Below are positions 29,362-39,034 of a DNA stretch of 64,000 bases, one piece after another (position 1 is the first letter of the stretch; each line of letters starts with the position of its first letter). The translations under genes were made by a program, and so were the position numbers. The notes beneath the pieces are model-generated. The model had not been told where the DNA came from, searched no databases, and saw nothing but the letters and a program-made list of their open reading frames with translations. Source of the stretch: Amaricoccus solimangrovi (lineage in GTDB: Bacteria; Pseudomonadota; Alphaproteobacteria; Rhodobacterales; Rhodobacteraceae); the NCBI RefSeq assembly GCF_006385685.1, contig NZ_VFRP01000015.1:40012-104011 (forward strand), in the 5' to 3' direction.

Positions 29362-30342
29362 TCATCGCGCGGGTTCGGCCCAGAGGCCGCGCAACCGCGC
29401 CGCCACCGGGGCGAGGACGAAGCCGACGACGGGAATCAGCGCGAGGCCGACCAGCAGCCCGACCACGCCGAAACAGGCCGCCTCCACGAGCCAGCCCGCG
29501 AAACCCTTCGCAAAGGGCGCCGCCTCGGAGGCGGCGTGGGAGAGGTCATGGATCAGATGCCCCGGCTGCTCCACGCCGAGCGTCTCGAGCCCGTGCGTCA
29601 GGATCCCGCCCCCGACCCAGATCATCGCGGCCGTGCCGACGCCCGCCAGCGCGGTCAGGAAGGGCGGCATCGCCCGGACGATCGCGAGGCCGATCCGGCG
29701 GCGCAGCCCCGCGCCGCCCTCCGCCATCGCGAGACCGATGTCGTCCGCCTTCACGATCAGCGCGACGACCCCGTAGACGGCGAGCGTGATGATGATCCCG
29801 ATGACCGCGAGCACGGCGGCGCGGTTCCAGAAGCCGCCGTCCGGCACCGCGGCGAGGGCGAGCACCATGATCTCTGCCGAGAGGATGAAATCGGTGCGCA
29901 CCGCGCTCGCCACCTTGGCATCCTCGAGCGCCTCGGGCGAGCGCGCCCCGGCCGCCGCCTCCGCCTCTTCCTCGCCGGCGCCATGGTGGAAGAAGATCTC
30001 GAACACCTTCTCCGCGCCCTCGTAGGCGAGATAGGCGCCGCCGACCATCAGCAGCGGCGTGATCGCCCAGGCCGCGAAGAGCGACAGCAGCAGCGCGATC
30101 GGAAGCAGGAAGACGAGCTTGTTGACGAGCGAGCCCTTCGCGATCCGCGCGATGATCGGCAGTTCGCGGCTCGGGTGCAGCCCGACGACATAGCGCGGCG
30201 TCACGGCGGTGTCGTCGATCAGGATGCCGCTCGACTTCACGCTGACCTTGGCGGCGTGTCCGACCACGTCGTCGACGGAGGCGGCCGCGAGTTTCGCGAG
30301 GCCCGCGATGTCGTCGAGCAATGCGATCAGTCCGACACTCAT
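29362..30342 (-). CDS. DUF808 (YedI-like) inner-membrane protein
   Basis: A 326-residue multi-pass membrane protein. The start MSVGLIALLDDIAGLAKLAAASVDDV is the DUF808 hallmark, followed by DDTAVTPRYVVGLHPSRELPIIARIAKGS and a series of hydrophobic helices including LVFLLPIALLLSLFAAW. E. coli YedI belongs here; its function is unknown. The gene ends about 280 bp upstream of hemA and its start faces a long non-coding stretch. Confidence 0.85.
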   Translation of the reverse strand: MSVGLIALLDDIAGLAKLAAASVDDVVGHAAKVSVKSSGILIDDTAVTPRYVVGLHPSRELPIIARIAKGSLVNKLVFLLPIALLLSLFAAWAITPLLMVGGAYLAYEGAEKVFEIFFHHGAGEEEAEAAAGARSPEALEDAKVASAVRTDFILSAEIMVLALAAVPDGGFWNRAAVLAVIGIIITLAVYGVVALIVKADDIGLAMAEGGAGLRRRIGLAIVRAMPPFLTALAGVGTAAMIWVGGGILTHGLETLGVEQPGHLIHDLSHAASEAAPFAKGFAGWLVEAACFGVVGLLVGLALIPVVGFVLAPVAARLRGLWAEPAR

Positions 30343-30866
30343 GCCTTGTCCTCCCCGTTCCGCCCAAGCCGTCGCCCAGCCCTCGCCCGGAGCTTAGCGG
30401 CCCGGGGCGTCCCGGCGCCAGTGCCCGCGTGGGGCCAACGCCCCGAGGCGGGCGCGCGTTCCGGGACGGCCGAGAACCGGGGAAGCCCTCCCCTCAAGGG
30501 GCTTCCCCGGCCGGCGCGTGGCTGTCCCCCGCCCGGGCGCCGGGCGCCGCCCGCGGATCCGGACCGACCCACCATCGGGCCGGACCGCGCCGCGGCGCCA
30601 CCGGAGGCACCGAGCCCGCCACGCACGCTCCCGGGGTCTCGGGGACCCGCGCGGGACGCAATGACATGATGTTCGGAGAGCGGCGGATCCTGGTCTCGGG
30701 CGCTTCTGCCTCGGCCGCCGTTGGATCGACTATGCCCGACGGCGCGGAAACCGCAAGGAAATCCCGCGGAGAAGTTGATTAGACTCAATCTCTTCTTCGC
30801 CGAAAGGCCGCGCCCCCGGCGAAGGACGGCGCGGAGGAATCCCGCGCCGCCCGTTCGGCTCCGCGA
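30343..30866. other. 524-bp stretch without a supported gene
   Basis: It lies between the DUF808 start and the ahcY stop. Open frames on both strands give low-complexity Arg/Gly/Pro-rich translations with no family similarity, so I call none. It holds a hairpin at 30479-30508 and two further stem-loops near the ahcY end: CTTCGCCG/CGGCGAAG at 30795-30824 and CGGCGCGG/CCGCGCCG at 30827-30849. The last may help end ahcY transcription. Confidence 0.6.
30479..30508. repeat. Perfect hairpin in the long non-coding stretch
   Basis: GGGGAAGCCC (30479-30488) and GGGCTTCCCC (30499-30508) pair perfectly over 10 bp with a 10-nt loop. It lies about 140 bp upstream of the DUF808 start. No T-run follows on either strand, so a simple intrinsic terminator is doubtful; a 5' leader structure or a small RNA is possible. 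Confidence 0.5.
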
Positions 30867-32258
30867 TCAGTAGCGGTAGTGCTCGGCCTTGTAGGGGCCG
30901 TCGACGGCGACGCCGATGTAATCGGCCTGTTCCGGCAGGAGCTCGGTCAGCTTCACGCCGATCTTCGCGAGATGCAGCCGCGCGACCTTCTCGTCGAGAT
31001 GCTTCGGCAGGATGTAGACCTGATTCTCGTACTGGTCGCCCTTGGTGAAGAGCTCGATCTGGGCCAGCACCTGGTTCGTGAAGGAGGCCGACATCACGAA
31101 GGACGGGTGGCCGGTCGCATTGCCGAGGTTCAGGAGCCGGCCCTGGGAGAGCAGGATGATGCGCTTCCCGTCCGGGAAGCCGATCATGTCGACCTGATCC
31201 TTGATGTTGGTCCAGGTCATGTTCTTGAGCGCGGCGACCTGGATCTCGTTGTCGAAATGGCCGATGTTGCCGACGATGGCCATGTCCTTCATCTCGCGCA
31301 TGTGCTCGAGCCGGATCACGTCCTTGTTGCCGGTCGTGGTGACGAAGATGTCGGCCTTCGCAGCCACGTCCTCGAGCCGGACGACCTCGAACCCGTCCAT
31401 CGCCGCCTGAAGCGCGCAGATCGGGTCGATCTCGGTCACCTGCACCCGCGCGCCCGCGCCCCTGAGCGAGGCCGCCGAGCCCTTGCCCACGTCGCCGTAG
31501 CCGAGCACGACTGCGGTCTTGCCCGCCATCATCGTGTCGGTCGCCCGCCGGATGCCGTCGACGAGCGATTCCTTGCAGCCGTACTTGTTGTCGAACTTCG
31601 ACTTGGTGACCGAGTCGTTGACGTTGATCGCCGGGAAGGGCAGCCGGCCCTTCTCCATCAGCTGGTAGAGCCTGTGCACGCCGGTCGTGGTCTCCTCCGA
31701 CACGCCCCTGATCCTGTGACGCTGCTTCACGAACCAGCCGGGCTCGGCGGCGAGGCGCTTGCGGATCTGGGCGAAGAAGTAGATCTCCTCCTCGGAGCCG
31801 GGGGTCTCGATGAGCGCGGTCTCGCCCTCCTCGACCCGCGCGCCGGTCAGGATGTACATCGTCGCATCGCCGCCGTCGTCGAGGATCATGTTCGCGCCGT
31901 CGGCGAAGTCGAAGATCCGGTCGGTATAGGCCCAGTACTCCTCGAGCGTCTCGCCCTTCACCGCGAAGACCGGGATGCCGCGCGCCGCGATCGCCGCCGC
32001 CGCGTGGTCCTGGGTCGAGAAGATGTTGCACGACGCCCAGCGCACTTCCGCGCCGAGATGGACCAGCGTCTCGATCAGCACGGCGGTCTGGATCGTCATG
32101 TGCAGGCTGCCGGCGATCCGCGCGCCGCTGAGCGGCTTCGCCTCGCCGAACTCCGCCCGGAGCGCCATCAGCCCCGGCATCTCGGTCTCGGCGATGTCGA
32201 GCTCCTTGCGGCCGAAATCGGCCAGGTTGATGTCCTTGACGATGTAATCAGCGCCCAT
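30867..32258 (-). CDS. ahcY: S-adenosylhomocysteine hydrolase
   Basis: A 463-residue NAD-dependent cytosolic enzyme that splits S-adenosylhomocysteine to adenosine and homocysteine, relieving product inhibition of methylation. Visible features are [48 protein letters not shown] with the catalytic Lys and Asp, and the NAD-binding [15 protein letters not shown]. The C-terminal KAEHYRY is diagnostic: Lys and Tyr from this tail reach the NAD site of the neighbouring subunit. I looked for an SAH riboswitch in the short leader and saw none. Confidence 0.96.
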   Translation of the reverse strand: MGADYIVKDINLADFGRKELDIAETEMPGLMALRAEFGEAKPLSGARIAGSLHMTIQTAVLIETLVHLGAEVRWASCNIFSTQDHAAAAIAARGIPVFAVKGETLEEYWAYTDRIFDFADGANMILDDGGDATMYILTGARVEEGETALIETPGSEEEIYFFAQIRKRLAAEPGWFVKQRHRIRGVSEETTTGVHRLYQLMEKGRLPFPAINVNDSVTKSKFDNKYGCKESLVDGIRRATDTMMAGKTAVVLGYGDVGKGSAASLRGAGARVQVTEIDPICALQAAMDGFEVVRLEDVAAKADIFVTTTGNKDVIRLEHMREMKDMAIVGNIGHFDNEIQVAALKNMTWTNIKDQVDMIGFPDGKRIILLSQGRLLNLGNATGHPSFVMSASFTNQVLAQIELFTKGDQYENQVYILPKHLDEKVARLHLAKIGVKLTELLPEQADYIGVAVDGPYKAEHYRY

Positions 32259-32406
32259 GCGAAAAACTCCGAACGACTATGGCCGAACCCGAACCAGCGC
32301 CCCGCGTTTACCAGCCGTTCCCGCTCTCGACAACAGCGGCCCGCGCGCGCTTAGGTCTCCGGCGAACTCGCGCGGCGACGGGCGGCGCGGAGAGCGGGAG
32401 GTGACA

Positions 32407-33372
32407 GTGACGATCGAACTCGCCGCCGGCGACGCCCCGAAGAGCGACAAGGCCATCGTCTTCGCCTGCGACGCCAATTACGCCCCCTTCGCCTGGTTCG
32501 CCGCCGCCCGGATCGCCGCGCTGTCGCCGGGGCGCGACTTCGACATCTGCCTCGCGGCGACGGAGCCGCTGACGGCCCCCGCGGGGCTCGCGATCGGCGC
32601 GCGGATCTGCCGGATCGGGACCGGCGACGCCTTCGCCGCGCTTTGCCGCGACACCCGGCGGACCGGGGCGGCCTATCTGCGCTACGCGCTGCCGCGGGCG
32701 CTGGGGCGCGACTACCGGCGGATCCTCTATCTCGACGCCGACATCTTCCCGCAGGCGGGCGATCTCTCGGCGCTGCTCGACATCGACCTGCTCGGCCACG
32801 CGGTCGGCGCGGTGCGCGACAATTCGCAGTGGCGCACGCCCTCGCGCCGGCCCCGCTCCTTCGGACGGCTCGGCCTGCCCTGGGCGCCCTATTTCAACAG
32901 CGGCGTGCTGCTGATCGACACCGCCGCCTACGAGGCGGCGGGGGTGCTGGACCGCGCGCTGGCGCTCGGCGCCGAATACCCGCCCGAGCGGATCGGCCTC
33001 GACCAGGAACTGATCAACGCGACGCTGCGCGGGGACTGGGCCGAACTCTCGCCGGTCTGGAACTGGCAATATACCTGGGCCTCGCGGCTGCTCGAAGGCA
33101 TGGTCTGCGCCAATCTGGTGCATTTCATCGGCCACCGGAAACCCTGGACCCACGACGGCGGCGAACTGCCGCCCCGGTTCCGCCGCGCCTATCGCGCCTT
33201 TCTCGCCACGCATTTTCCCGACCGGCCGCCGATCGGGCCGGACGGGATGCTTCCGCACCGCAATCCGGTCTTCCTCTATCAGCTCTATCTCAAGCATCTC
33301 GTCAGCACCTGGCCGATGATCGCCTATCTCTCCCGCTTCCCGGACGAACTGACCGCGCTCGAACCCGACTGA
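32407..33372 (+). CDS. Family 8-type glycosyltransferase
   Basis: About 321 residues. The metal-binding D-x-D lies in LYLDADIF at residues 110-112, and PYFNSGVLLIDTAAYE, RIGLDQELINATLRGDW and HFIGHRKPW follow in the order seen in GT8 enzymes (lipopolysaccharide galactosyl or glucosyl transferases, glycogenin-like). It uses a nucleotide sugar, but the acceptor is unknown. The GTG at 32407 has GGGAG 6 bp before it and is preferred over a GTG at 32401. It is divergent from ahcY and no other polysaccharide genes are adjacent. Confidence 0.82.
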   Translation: MTIELAAGDAPKSDKAIVFACDANYAPFAWFAAARIAALSPGRDFDICLAATEPLTAPAGLAIGARICRIGTGDAFAALCRDTRRTGAAYLRYALPRALGRDYRRILYLDADIFPQAGDLSALLDIDLLGHAVGAVRDNSQWRTPSRRPRSFGRLGLPWAPYFNSGVLLIDTAAYEAAGVLDRALALGAEYPPERIGLDQELINATLRGDWAELSPVWNWQYTWASRLLEGMVCANLVHFIGHRKPWTHDGGELPPRFRRAYRAFLATHFPDRPPIGPDGMLPHRNPVFLYQLYLKHLVSTWPMIAYLSRFPDELTALEPD

Positions 33373-33444
33373 CGCCCGCGGTCTCGACAAGCACCCCCGG
33401 CGGCGGCTAGCACGCTGGCAACCCCGGAGCGGAGAAGGACGGAC

Positions 33445-34044
33445 ATGGCGAAGGCGCGCGCGTGGCAAAGGATGCTGTCGGGCCGCAGGCTGGACCTGCT
33501 CGATCCCTCGCCGCTCGACATCGAGATCGAGGACATCGCCCATGGCCTCGCCTTCGTCGCGCGCTGGAACGGCCAGACGACCGGGGACTTCCCCTATTCC
33601 GTCGCCGAGCATTCGCTGCTCGTCGAGGAGATCTACGGCCAGATCGCGACGCGGCCGCTGCCACGCTGGCGGCTCGCCGCGCTGCTGCACGACGCCCCGG
33701 AATACGTGATCGGCGACATGATCTCGCCGGTGAAGGCGGCGATCGGCCCGGGCTACGCCGCGCTCGACATCCGCCTCGCCCAGGCGGTGCACCTGCGCTT
33801 CGGCCTGCCCGCGACGCTGCCCGCGCCGGTGAAGGCGCAGATCAAGCGCGCCGACCGCGTCTCCGCCTGGATCGAGGCGGTGCGGCTCGCGGGGTTCACG
33901 CTGGAGGAGGCCGACCGCTTCTTCGGCGACGCCCGCGCCGCAGGCCTCGAAGGCCGCGCGCTGACGCTACGCCCGCCCGCGGAAGTGAAACAGGCCTTCA
34001 TCGCCCGGTTCGAGGACCTGATGCGCGACTGCGAGCCGCGATAG
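33445..34044 (+). CDS. HD-domain phosphohydrolase (YfbR-like)
   Basis: A 199-residue HD-superfamily protein. Metal-binding residues are visible: His56 in YSVAEHS, His82-Asp83 in LLHDAPEYVIGD and a later Asp in KRADRVSAW. The pattern resembles YfbR 5'-deoxynucleotidases, which dephosphorylate dNMPs. The start ATG follows GGAGAAGGACGG. It is a single gene following the glycosyltransferase by 72 bp. The nucleotide specificity is inferred. Confidence 0.78.
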   Translation: MAKARAWQRMLSGRRLDLLDPSPLDIEIEDIAHGLAFVARWNGQTTGDFPYSVAEHSLLVEEIYGQIATRPLPRWRLAALLHDAPEYVIGDMISPVKAAIGPGYAALDIRLAQAVHLRFGLPATLPAPVKAQIKRADRVSAWIEAVRLAGFTLEEADRFFGDARAAGLEGRALTLRPPAEVKQAFIARFEDLMRDCEPR

Positions 34045-34213
34045 GCCCAGGCGGCGGCATCCGGTGCGAAGCCGACCCCGGCCATCTCCGGCGCGGCCGC
34101 ATTGCGCTTGACGGCCGTCGCGGGCTACACCACCTAACGATCCGGCCCGACCGCAACGATGCTGGCCGCCGCCCAGACCGGACGCGGCGGCCGACGCGAT
34201 GGAGACGCTCCGC

Positions 34214-35113
34214 ATGGAACTCAAGCCCGCCGCCCAGACCGACACGCTGATCAAGGACGGGGACGAAGCCGGCTTCATGGCCGACGTGGTCGACGCCTCG
34301 ATGGAGGTTCCGGTCATCGTCGATTTCTGGGCGCCCTGGTGCGGCCCCTGCAAGTCGCTCGGACCCACGCTCGAAAAGGCGGTGACCGAGGCGAAGGGCA
34401 AGGTCCGGCTCGTCAAGATCGACGTCGACCAGAACCCGCGGATCGCCGCCCAGCTCCGCGTCCAGTCGATCCCGGCGGTCTTCGCCTTCTACAAGGGCCA
34501 GCCGATCGACGGCTTCATGGGCGCGCAGTCGCCCGCGCAGATCAAGGATTTCATCGCGCGGCTGATCGAGGGTTCAGGCGGCAACGCCGGGCTCGAGGAG
34601 GCGCTCGCCATGGCCGAGGAGATGCTCGACGAGGGCGCGGTCGCGGACGCGGCGCAGACCTTCGCCGCGATCCTCGCCGAGGACGAAGGCAACGCCGCGG
34701 CGCTCGGCGGGCTCGCCCGCGCCCATCTCGCGCTCGGCGAGGTCGAGAAGGCGGCGGCGATCCTCGATCTCGCGCCGAAGGAGAAGCTCAACGATCCGGC
34801 GATCCTCGCCGCCCGCGCGCAGATCGAGCTCGCCGGGACCGGCGCCGACGCGGGCGAGGTGGCCCGGCTTGGCGCCGAGGTCGAGCGCGATCCCGCCAAC
34901 CACCAGGCCCGCTTCGATCTCGCCGACGCGCTGATCGCCAAGGGCGACGCCGAGGAGGCGATCGCCCAGCTGCTCGAGCTCTTCCGGCGCGACCGGGAAT
35001 GGAACGACGGCGCCGCCAAGGCGCGGCTCTTCACGCTCTTCGACAGCCTCGGGCCGAAGCATCCGGCGGTGCTCAAGGGACGGCGCGGCCTTTCCTCGAT
35101 GATCTTCGCCTGA
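34214..35113 (+). CDS. Thioredoxin-domain co-chaperone (CnoX/YbbN-like)
   Basis: About 299 residues. The N-terminal thioredoxin domain has the active site WAPWCGPCK with Cys43 and Cys46 and VPVIVDFW before it. The C-terminal half is a set of TPR-like helices (residues about 115-299) ending in GRRGLSSMIFA. E. coli CnoX protects clients from over-oxidation by hypochlorite and hands them to GroEL; the E. coli protein lacks the full CxxC, while this one keeps it. The ATG at 34214 is preferred because GGAG precedes it; another in-frame ATG lies at 34199. Confidence 0.88.
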   Translation: MELKPAAQTDTLIKDGDEAGFMADVVDASMEVPVIVDFWAPWCGPCKSLGPTLEKAVTEAKGKVRLVKIDVDQNPRIAAQLRVQSIPAVFAFYKGQPIDGFMGAQSPAQIKDFIARLIEGSGGNAGLEEALAMAEEMLDEGAVADAAQTFAAILAEDEGNAAALGGLARAHLALGEVEKAAAILDLAPKEKLNDPAILAARAQIELAGTGADAGEVARLGAEVERDPANHQARFDLADALIAKGDAEEAIAQLLELFRRDREWNDGAAKARLFTLFDSLGPKHPAVLKGRRGLSSMIFA

Positions 35114-35129
35114 CGGGCGGGGGCGGGTC

Positions 35130-35795
35130 ATGGCCAAGACCTTCACCCTGGCCGATCTTCCGGACTGCGTTCCGATCTTCCCGCTGCCCGGCGCGCTGCT
35201 CCTGCCCCGCGCGCGGCTGCCGCTCAACATCTTCGAGCCGCGCTACCTCGCGATGCTCGAGGATACGCTGAAGACGCCGCACCGGCTGATCGGCATGATC
35301 CAGCCCGTCCCCCTGCCCGAGGGGCGCGCCGCCCCGGGCCATATGCGGCTGCACCAGATCGGCTGCGCCGGCCGCGTCACCGCGCTGCAGGAGACCGAGG
35401 ACGGGCGGTATCTCATCACCCTCTCCGGCGTCTGCCGCTTCCGGATCGGCGACCCGCGCGAGGGATTTGCGCCCTATCTGCGCGCCGAGGTCGCGTGGGC
35501 GGATTTCGAGCGCGACCTCGGCCGGACCGAGCAGGACCCGGGTTTCGACCGCCCGGCCTTCCTCGACGTGCTGGCGCGCTTCTTCGCCGCCGCGCAGCTC
35601 AATTCCGACTGGGACAGCCTGAAGCAGGCGGAGCCGGAGCTGCTCGTCAATTCGCTCTCGATCCTCTGCCCGTTCGATCCGGAGGAAAAGCAGGCGCTGC
35701 TCGAGGCGCCGACGCTCGCGACCCGGCGGGAGACGCTGGTCACGCTGATGGAATTCGCCCTCAGGGGCGGCGGCGAGGAAGGATCCATCCAATGA
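35130..35795 (+). CDS. Lon N-terminal (LON substrate-binding) domain protein
   Basis: A 221-residue protein consisting of the LAN/LON substrate-binding domain only. It has [35 protein letters not shown] at the N-terminus and [33 protein letters not shown] near the C-terminus. No ATPase or protease domain is present, as is normal for this stand-alone family. The function is unknown, but it may bind unfolded proteins. It follows the thioredoxin co-chaperone by 16 bp and overlaps the UPF0434 gene by 4 bp. Confidence 0.88.
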   Translation: MAKTFTLADLPDCVPIFPLPGALLLPRARLPLNIFEPRYLAMLEDTLKTPHRLIGMIQPVPLPEGRAAPGHMRLHQIGCAGRVTALQETEDGRYLITLSGVCRFRIGDPREGFAPYLRAEVAWADFERDLGRTEQDPGFDRPAFLDVLARFFAAAQLNSDWDSLKQAEPELLVNSLSILCPFDPEEKQALLEAPTLATRRETLVTLMEFALRGGGEEGSIQ

Positions 35796-36007
35796 CGGAA
35801 ATGCCCGAGGCCCCGGCGGCGGGCGCCGGCGCGCATGCGATCGACCGGCGGATGCTCGAATTCCTGGTCTGCCCGGTCACCCGCGGCCCGCTCGTCTACG
35901 ACGCCGCCCGGCAGGAGCTGATCTCGCGCGGCGCGCATCTCGCCTTCCCGATCCGGGGCGGCATCCCGGTGATGCTGATCGACGAGGCACGCCGCCTCGA
36001 CGACTGA
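35792..36007 (+). CDS. UPF0434/Trm112-like small protein
   Basis: A 71-residue protein starting at an ATG that overlaps the previous stop (ATGA). The core [42 protein letters not shown] matches the UPF0434 (YcaR) family, which shares the Trm112 zinc-finger-like fold. Only one Cys of the usual zinc set is present, as in many UPF0434 members. It acts in an unknown process. It is convergent with hemE and is separated from it by the AT-rich inverted repeat. Confidence 0.85.
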   Translation: MTEMPEAPAAGAGAHAIDRRMLEFLVCPVTRGPLVYDAARQELISRGAHLAFPIRGGIPVMLIDEARRLDD

Positions 36008-36025
36008 GGCCCGGTCCCGGCGCGG

Positions 36026-36078
36026 GAATAAGCCTATGCATATTCGCGCGCCGGACCGGAATATGCATAGGCTTATTC
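36026..36078. repeat. Perfect 20-bp AT-rich inverted repeat
   Basis: GAATAAGCCTATGCATATTC (36026-36045) and its exact reverse complement GAATATGCATAGGCTTATTC (36059-36078) are separated by 13 bp. It lies between the convergent UPF0434 and hemE genes. The arms are strikingly AT-rich for this genome. It can fold to a long hairpin and is the likely bidirectional terminator, but it has no T-run and could instead be a protein-binding or mobile repeat. Confidence 0.85.
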
Positions 36079-36087
36079 GCCCGAGGG

Positions 36088-37119
36088 TCAGCCCCGGATC
36101 GCCCGGAGCATGCGCTCGACATTCGCGGGATCCGCGTCGGGCGTGATGCCGTGGCCGAGGTTGAAGACATGGGGCCCGCCGGCGAAGGCCGCGACGCAGG
36201 CGCGCGTCGCCGCGTCGAGCGCGGAGCCGCCGGTCACGAGCAGGAGCGGGTCGAGATTGCCCTGCAGGCAGATCCCCGGCAGCGCGCGGCGCGCCCAGGC
36301 CGGATCGACCGAGGTGTCGAGCGCGAGCGCGGAGACCCCCGTCGCCGCGGCGAAGCTCTGGTAGTTGCCGCCCGCGCCGCGCGGGAAGCCGATCACCGGC
36401 ACGCCGGGCGCCGCCGCCCTCAGCGCCGCAACGATCCGCGCGGCCGGGCGCGCGCAATAGGCGTCGAATTCCGCGCCGGGCAGCGCCCCCGCCCAGCTGT
36501 CGAAGAGCTTCACCACCTCGGCCCCGGCCTCGATCTGGCGCAGCAGATAGGCGATCGTCGCCTCGGTGATGCGCTCGATCAGCGCGTCGAAGACCGGGCG
36601 GTCCGTGTAGATGAGCCGGCGCGCCGGCGCCTGGTCGGGCGTACCCCGGCCCGCGACCATGTAGGTGGCGACCGTCCAGGGCGCGCCCGCGAAGCCGATC
36701 AGCGCTGTTTCCGCCGGAAGCTCGGCGCGGAGCCGCCGCACCGTCTCGTAGACCGGGGCCAGCGTCTCGTGGATCGCCTCGGCCGGGCCGAGCCGCGCGA
36801 GATCCTCGGCGCCCGTCACGGTCGAGAGCCGCGGCCCCTCGCCCTCGACGAAGCGGAGATCGGCCCCGAGCGCCTGGGGCACCAGCAGGATGTCGGCGAA
36901 GAGGATCGCCGCGTCGAAGCCGAAGCGGCGGATCGGCTGCAGCGTGACCTCGGTCGCGAGATCGGGATCGTAGCAGAGATCGAGGAAGCTGCCGGCCCTG
37001 GCCCGGGTGGCGCGATATTCCGGCAGGTAGCGCCCCGCCTGCCGCATCATCCAGACCGGCGGAACGGCCAGCGTCTCGCCCGCGAGCGCCCGCATCAGAA
37101 GCTTGGTCCCGGTCCGCAT
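36088..37119 (-). CDS. hemE: Uroporphyrinogen decarboxylase
   Basis: A 343-residue enzyme that decarboxylates the four acetate groups of uroporphyrinogen III to give coproporphyrinogen III. It has the signature [18 protein letters not shown] near residue 20, [29 protein letters not shown] near residue 142 and [13 protein letters not shown] near the C-terminus. It is divergent from hemC with a 120-bp shared intergenic region. Confidence 0.96.
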   Translation of the reverse strand: MRTGTKLLMRALAGETLAVPPVWMMRQAGRYLPEYRATRARAGSFLDLCYDPDLATEVTLQPIRRFGFDAAILFADILLVPQALGADLRFVEGEGPRLSTVTGAEDLARLGPAEAIHETLAPVYETVRRLRAELPAETALIGFAGAPWTVATYMVAGRGTPDQAPARRLIYTDRPVFDALIERITEATIAYLLRQIEAGAEVVKLFDSWAGALPGAEFDAYCARPAARIVAALRAAAPGVPVIGFPRGAGGNYQSFAAATGVSALALDTSVDPAWARRALPGICLQGNLDPLLLVTGGSALDAATRACVAAFAGGPHVFNLGHGITPDADPANVERMLRAIRG

Positions 37120-37239
37120 GGCCGCCCGCTCATCCTGTTTGTCGTTGTCTCCGCGCGACCTAACGGATAAAGCGGACGGAGAAAAGACGGGGAGGCCAGA
37201 TCGCGCCCCCCACCCGACAGGGATCCCGATCTCCGCTCC

Positions 37240-38178
37240 ATGACCGACCTTCCCGATCCAGACCGGCCGTTACGAATCGGCACCCGGGGCAGCCCTCTGG
37301 CGCTCGCCCAGGCGCAGGAGACCAAGATCCGGCTGATGGCGGCGCATGGCCTGCCCGAGGCCGCCTTCGTGATCGTTCCGATCAAGACGACGGGCGACCG
37401 GGTGCAGGACCGCTCGCTGTCGGAGCTGGGCGGCAAGGGCCTCTTCACGCGCGAGATCGAGGACGCGCTGCTCGCGGGCGAGATAGACATCGCCGTGCAC
37501 TCCATGAAGGACATGCCGACGCTGCAGCCTGGCGGACTCGCGATCACCTGCTACCTGCCGCGGGAGGATGTGCGCGACGCCTTCGTGTCGCTCGACGCGC
37601 GCGCGCTGGGCGATCTTCCGCCCGGGGCGGTGGTCGGCACCTCCTCGCTCCGGCGGCGGGCGCAGCTGCGCCACCGCCGGCCGGATCTCGAGGTGGTGGA
37701 GTTCCGCGGCAACGTGCAGACCCGGCTCCGCAAGCTCTCCGAAGGGGTGGCGGAGGCGACCTTCCTCGCCATGGCCGGGCTGCGGCGGCTCGGCCTCCCG
37801 GAGATCGCGAAGGCGCCGATTCCCGTCGACGAAATGCTGCCCGCCGTCGCGCAGGGCGCGATCGGCGTGGAGCAGCGGCTGGACGACGCGGCGGTTGGCG
37901 CGCTGCTGGCGCGAATCAACGACGCGGATACGTGCCATCGCCTGCGCGCCGAGCGCGCGCTTCTCGCCGGGCTCGACGGATCCTGCCAGACGCCGATCGC
38001 GGGGCTTGCGACCCTTTCGGAGGGGAAGTTGCGGCTCCGGGCGGAGATCCTGCGTCCCGACGGATCGGAATGCGTCGCGGGCGAGACGAGCGGCGGGATC
38101 GCGGAGGCGGAGGATCTGGGCGCCGCGCTGGCCGCGGAGCTGCTCGGGCGCGCGGGCCCCGGTTTCCTCGCCAGCTAG
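37240..38178 (+). CDS. hemC: Hydroxymethylbilane synthase (porphobilinogen deaminase)
   Basis: A 312-residue enzyme that polymerises four porphobilinogens to hydroxymethylbilane. The dipyrromethane cofactor attaches to Cys249 in [11 protein letters not shown]. Other features are [15 protein letters not shown], the [23 protein letters not shown] active-site segment, and [10 protein letters not shown] with the catalytic Asp. It is divergent from hemE and ends convergently with idi, the two TAG stops sharing CTAG. Confidence 0.96.
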   Translation: MTDLPDPDRPLRIGTRGSPLALAQAQETKIRLMAAHGLPEAAFVIVPIKTTGDRVQDRSLSELGGKGLFTREIEDALLAGEIDIAVHSMKDMPTLQPGGLAITCYLPREDVRDAFVSLDARALGDLPPGAVVGTSSLRRRAQLRHRRPDLEVVEFRGNVQTRLRKLSEGVAEATFLAMAGLRRLGLPEIAKAPIPVDEMLPAVAQGAIGVEQRLDDAAVGALLARINDADTCHRLRAERALLAGLDGSCQTPIAGLATLSEGKLRLRAEILRPDGSECVAGETSGGIAEAEDLGAALAAELLGRAGPGFLAS

Positions 38179-38699
38179 GCGGCGGCGCCGAAGATCGTCT
38201 CGGAGTGGCGCGCGAGATAGAGCCTGAGCCAGGGGGTGAACCGCTCCGGCGCCTCGGCGATCTCCCGGACGAGTTCCGCCAGCGTCGGCCAGCGCCAGTC
38301 CATCACCTCGGCGGGATCGGGCCGGATCTCGAGTTCCGGCCGCCACGCGCCGGTGAAGAGGCGCACCACCTCGTGCTCCACCATGCCGCCGCCCACCTCG
38401 GCGCGGTATTCGATCTCGCCGCGCGGTTCCAGCGCGACGCCGGAGAGGCCCAGTTCCTCACCGAGCCGCCGCGCCGCGCAATCCGCCGGCGCCTCGCCCC
38501 AGCGCGGATGCGTGCAGCAGGCATTCGCCCAGAGGCCCGGCGTGTGATACTTGCCGAGCGCCCGGCGCTGGATCAGCAGCCGGTCGCCCCGGAGCAGGAA
38601 GACGGAGACCGCGGGATGGCGCAGGCCGCGCCGGTGCACGTCGAGCTTGTCGAGCGGGATCAGTTCGCCATTCAGCCAGGCGGGGATCAATTGCGTCAT
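38175..38699 (-). CDS. idi: Isopentenyl-diphosphate delta-isomerase (type I)
   Basis: A 174-residue Nudix-fold enzyme that interconverts isopentenyl and dimethylallyl diphosphate. The HRRGLRHPAVSVFLL opening, the conserved GLWANACCTHPRWGE with the catalytic Cys, and the Nudix-like ADCAARRLGEELGL helix are visible. In phototrophic Rhodobacter idi lies in the photosynthesis cluster; here it lies between hemC and the tRNA genes, and no carotenoid gene is in the window. Confidence 0.92.
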   Translation of the reverse strand: MTQLIPAWLNGELIPLDKLDVHRRGLRHPAVSVFLLRGDRLLIQRRALGKYHTPGLWANACCTHPRWGEAPADCAARRLGEELGLSGVALEPRGEIEYRAEVGGGMVEHEVVRLFTGAWRPELEIRPDPAEVMDWRWPTLAELVREIAEAPERFTPWLRLYLARHSETIFGAAA

Positions 38700-38773
38700 G
38701 GCGCCTTCTGGAGCGGCGCGCCGCTCGGGTCAACCGACCGGCCGGGGCGTCTTCCGAACGATGTCGCGGAGGC

Positions 38774-38848
38774 TGGCAGTCCCTACGGGAGTCGAACCCG
38801 TCTTTCCAGATTGAGAATCTGATGTCCTAACCGATAGACGAAGGGACC
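38774..38848 (-). tRNA. tRNA-Glu (CTC)
   Basis: 75 nt, cloverleaf folded by hand. The acceptor GGTCCCT pairs with AGGGACT (G1-U72 wobble), the D-arm GTCTATCGGTTAGGAC is present, the anticodon loop TTCTCAA gives CTC, and the T-arm ACGGG-TTCGACT-CCCGT is perfect. The discriminator is G and CCA is encoded. It is the downstream member of a tandem pair. Confidence 0.93.
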
Positions 38849-38880
38849 GTCCGGCATGCGTCGTGCACGGCGCGTGGCCG

Positions 38881-38955
38881 TGGCAGTCCCTACGGGAGTC
38901 GAACCCGTCTTTTCAGATTGAAAATCTGACGTCCTAACCGATAGACGAAGGGACC
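38881..38955 (-). tRNA. tRNA-Glu (TTC)
   Basis: 75 nt. It is nearly identical to the neighbour 32 bp downstream, differing at a handful of positions around the anticodon arm. Loop TTTTCAA gives anticodon TTC, the main glutamate tRNA. Acceptor, D- and T-arms are intact and CCA is encoded. Both genes are on the minus strand, so they are likely transcribed together. Confidence 0.95.
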
Positions 38956-39034
38956 AGCGGGGCGCTATGTAACGGGGGCGCCGGTGGGGATCAAGCACCT
39001 TTTGATGGATTCCCGCGCGAAATTTGCACGGGGC

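Noticed and set aside
32259..32406. SAH or SAM riboswitch in the ahcY leader
   Set aside because: The leader is short and I found none of the conserved SAH-riboswitch core. Nothing supports it.
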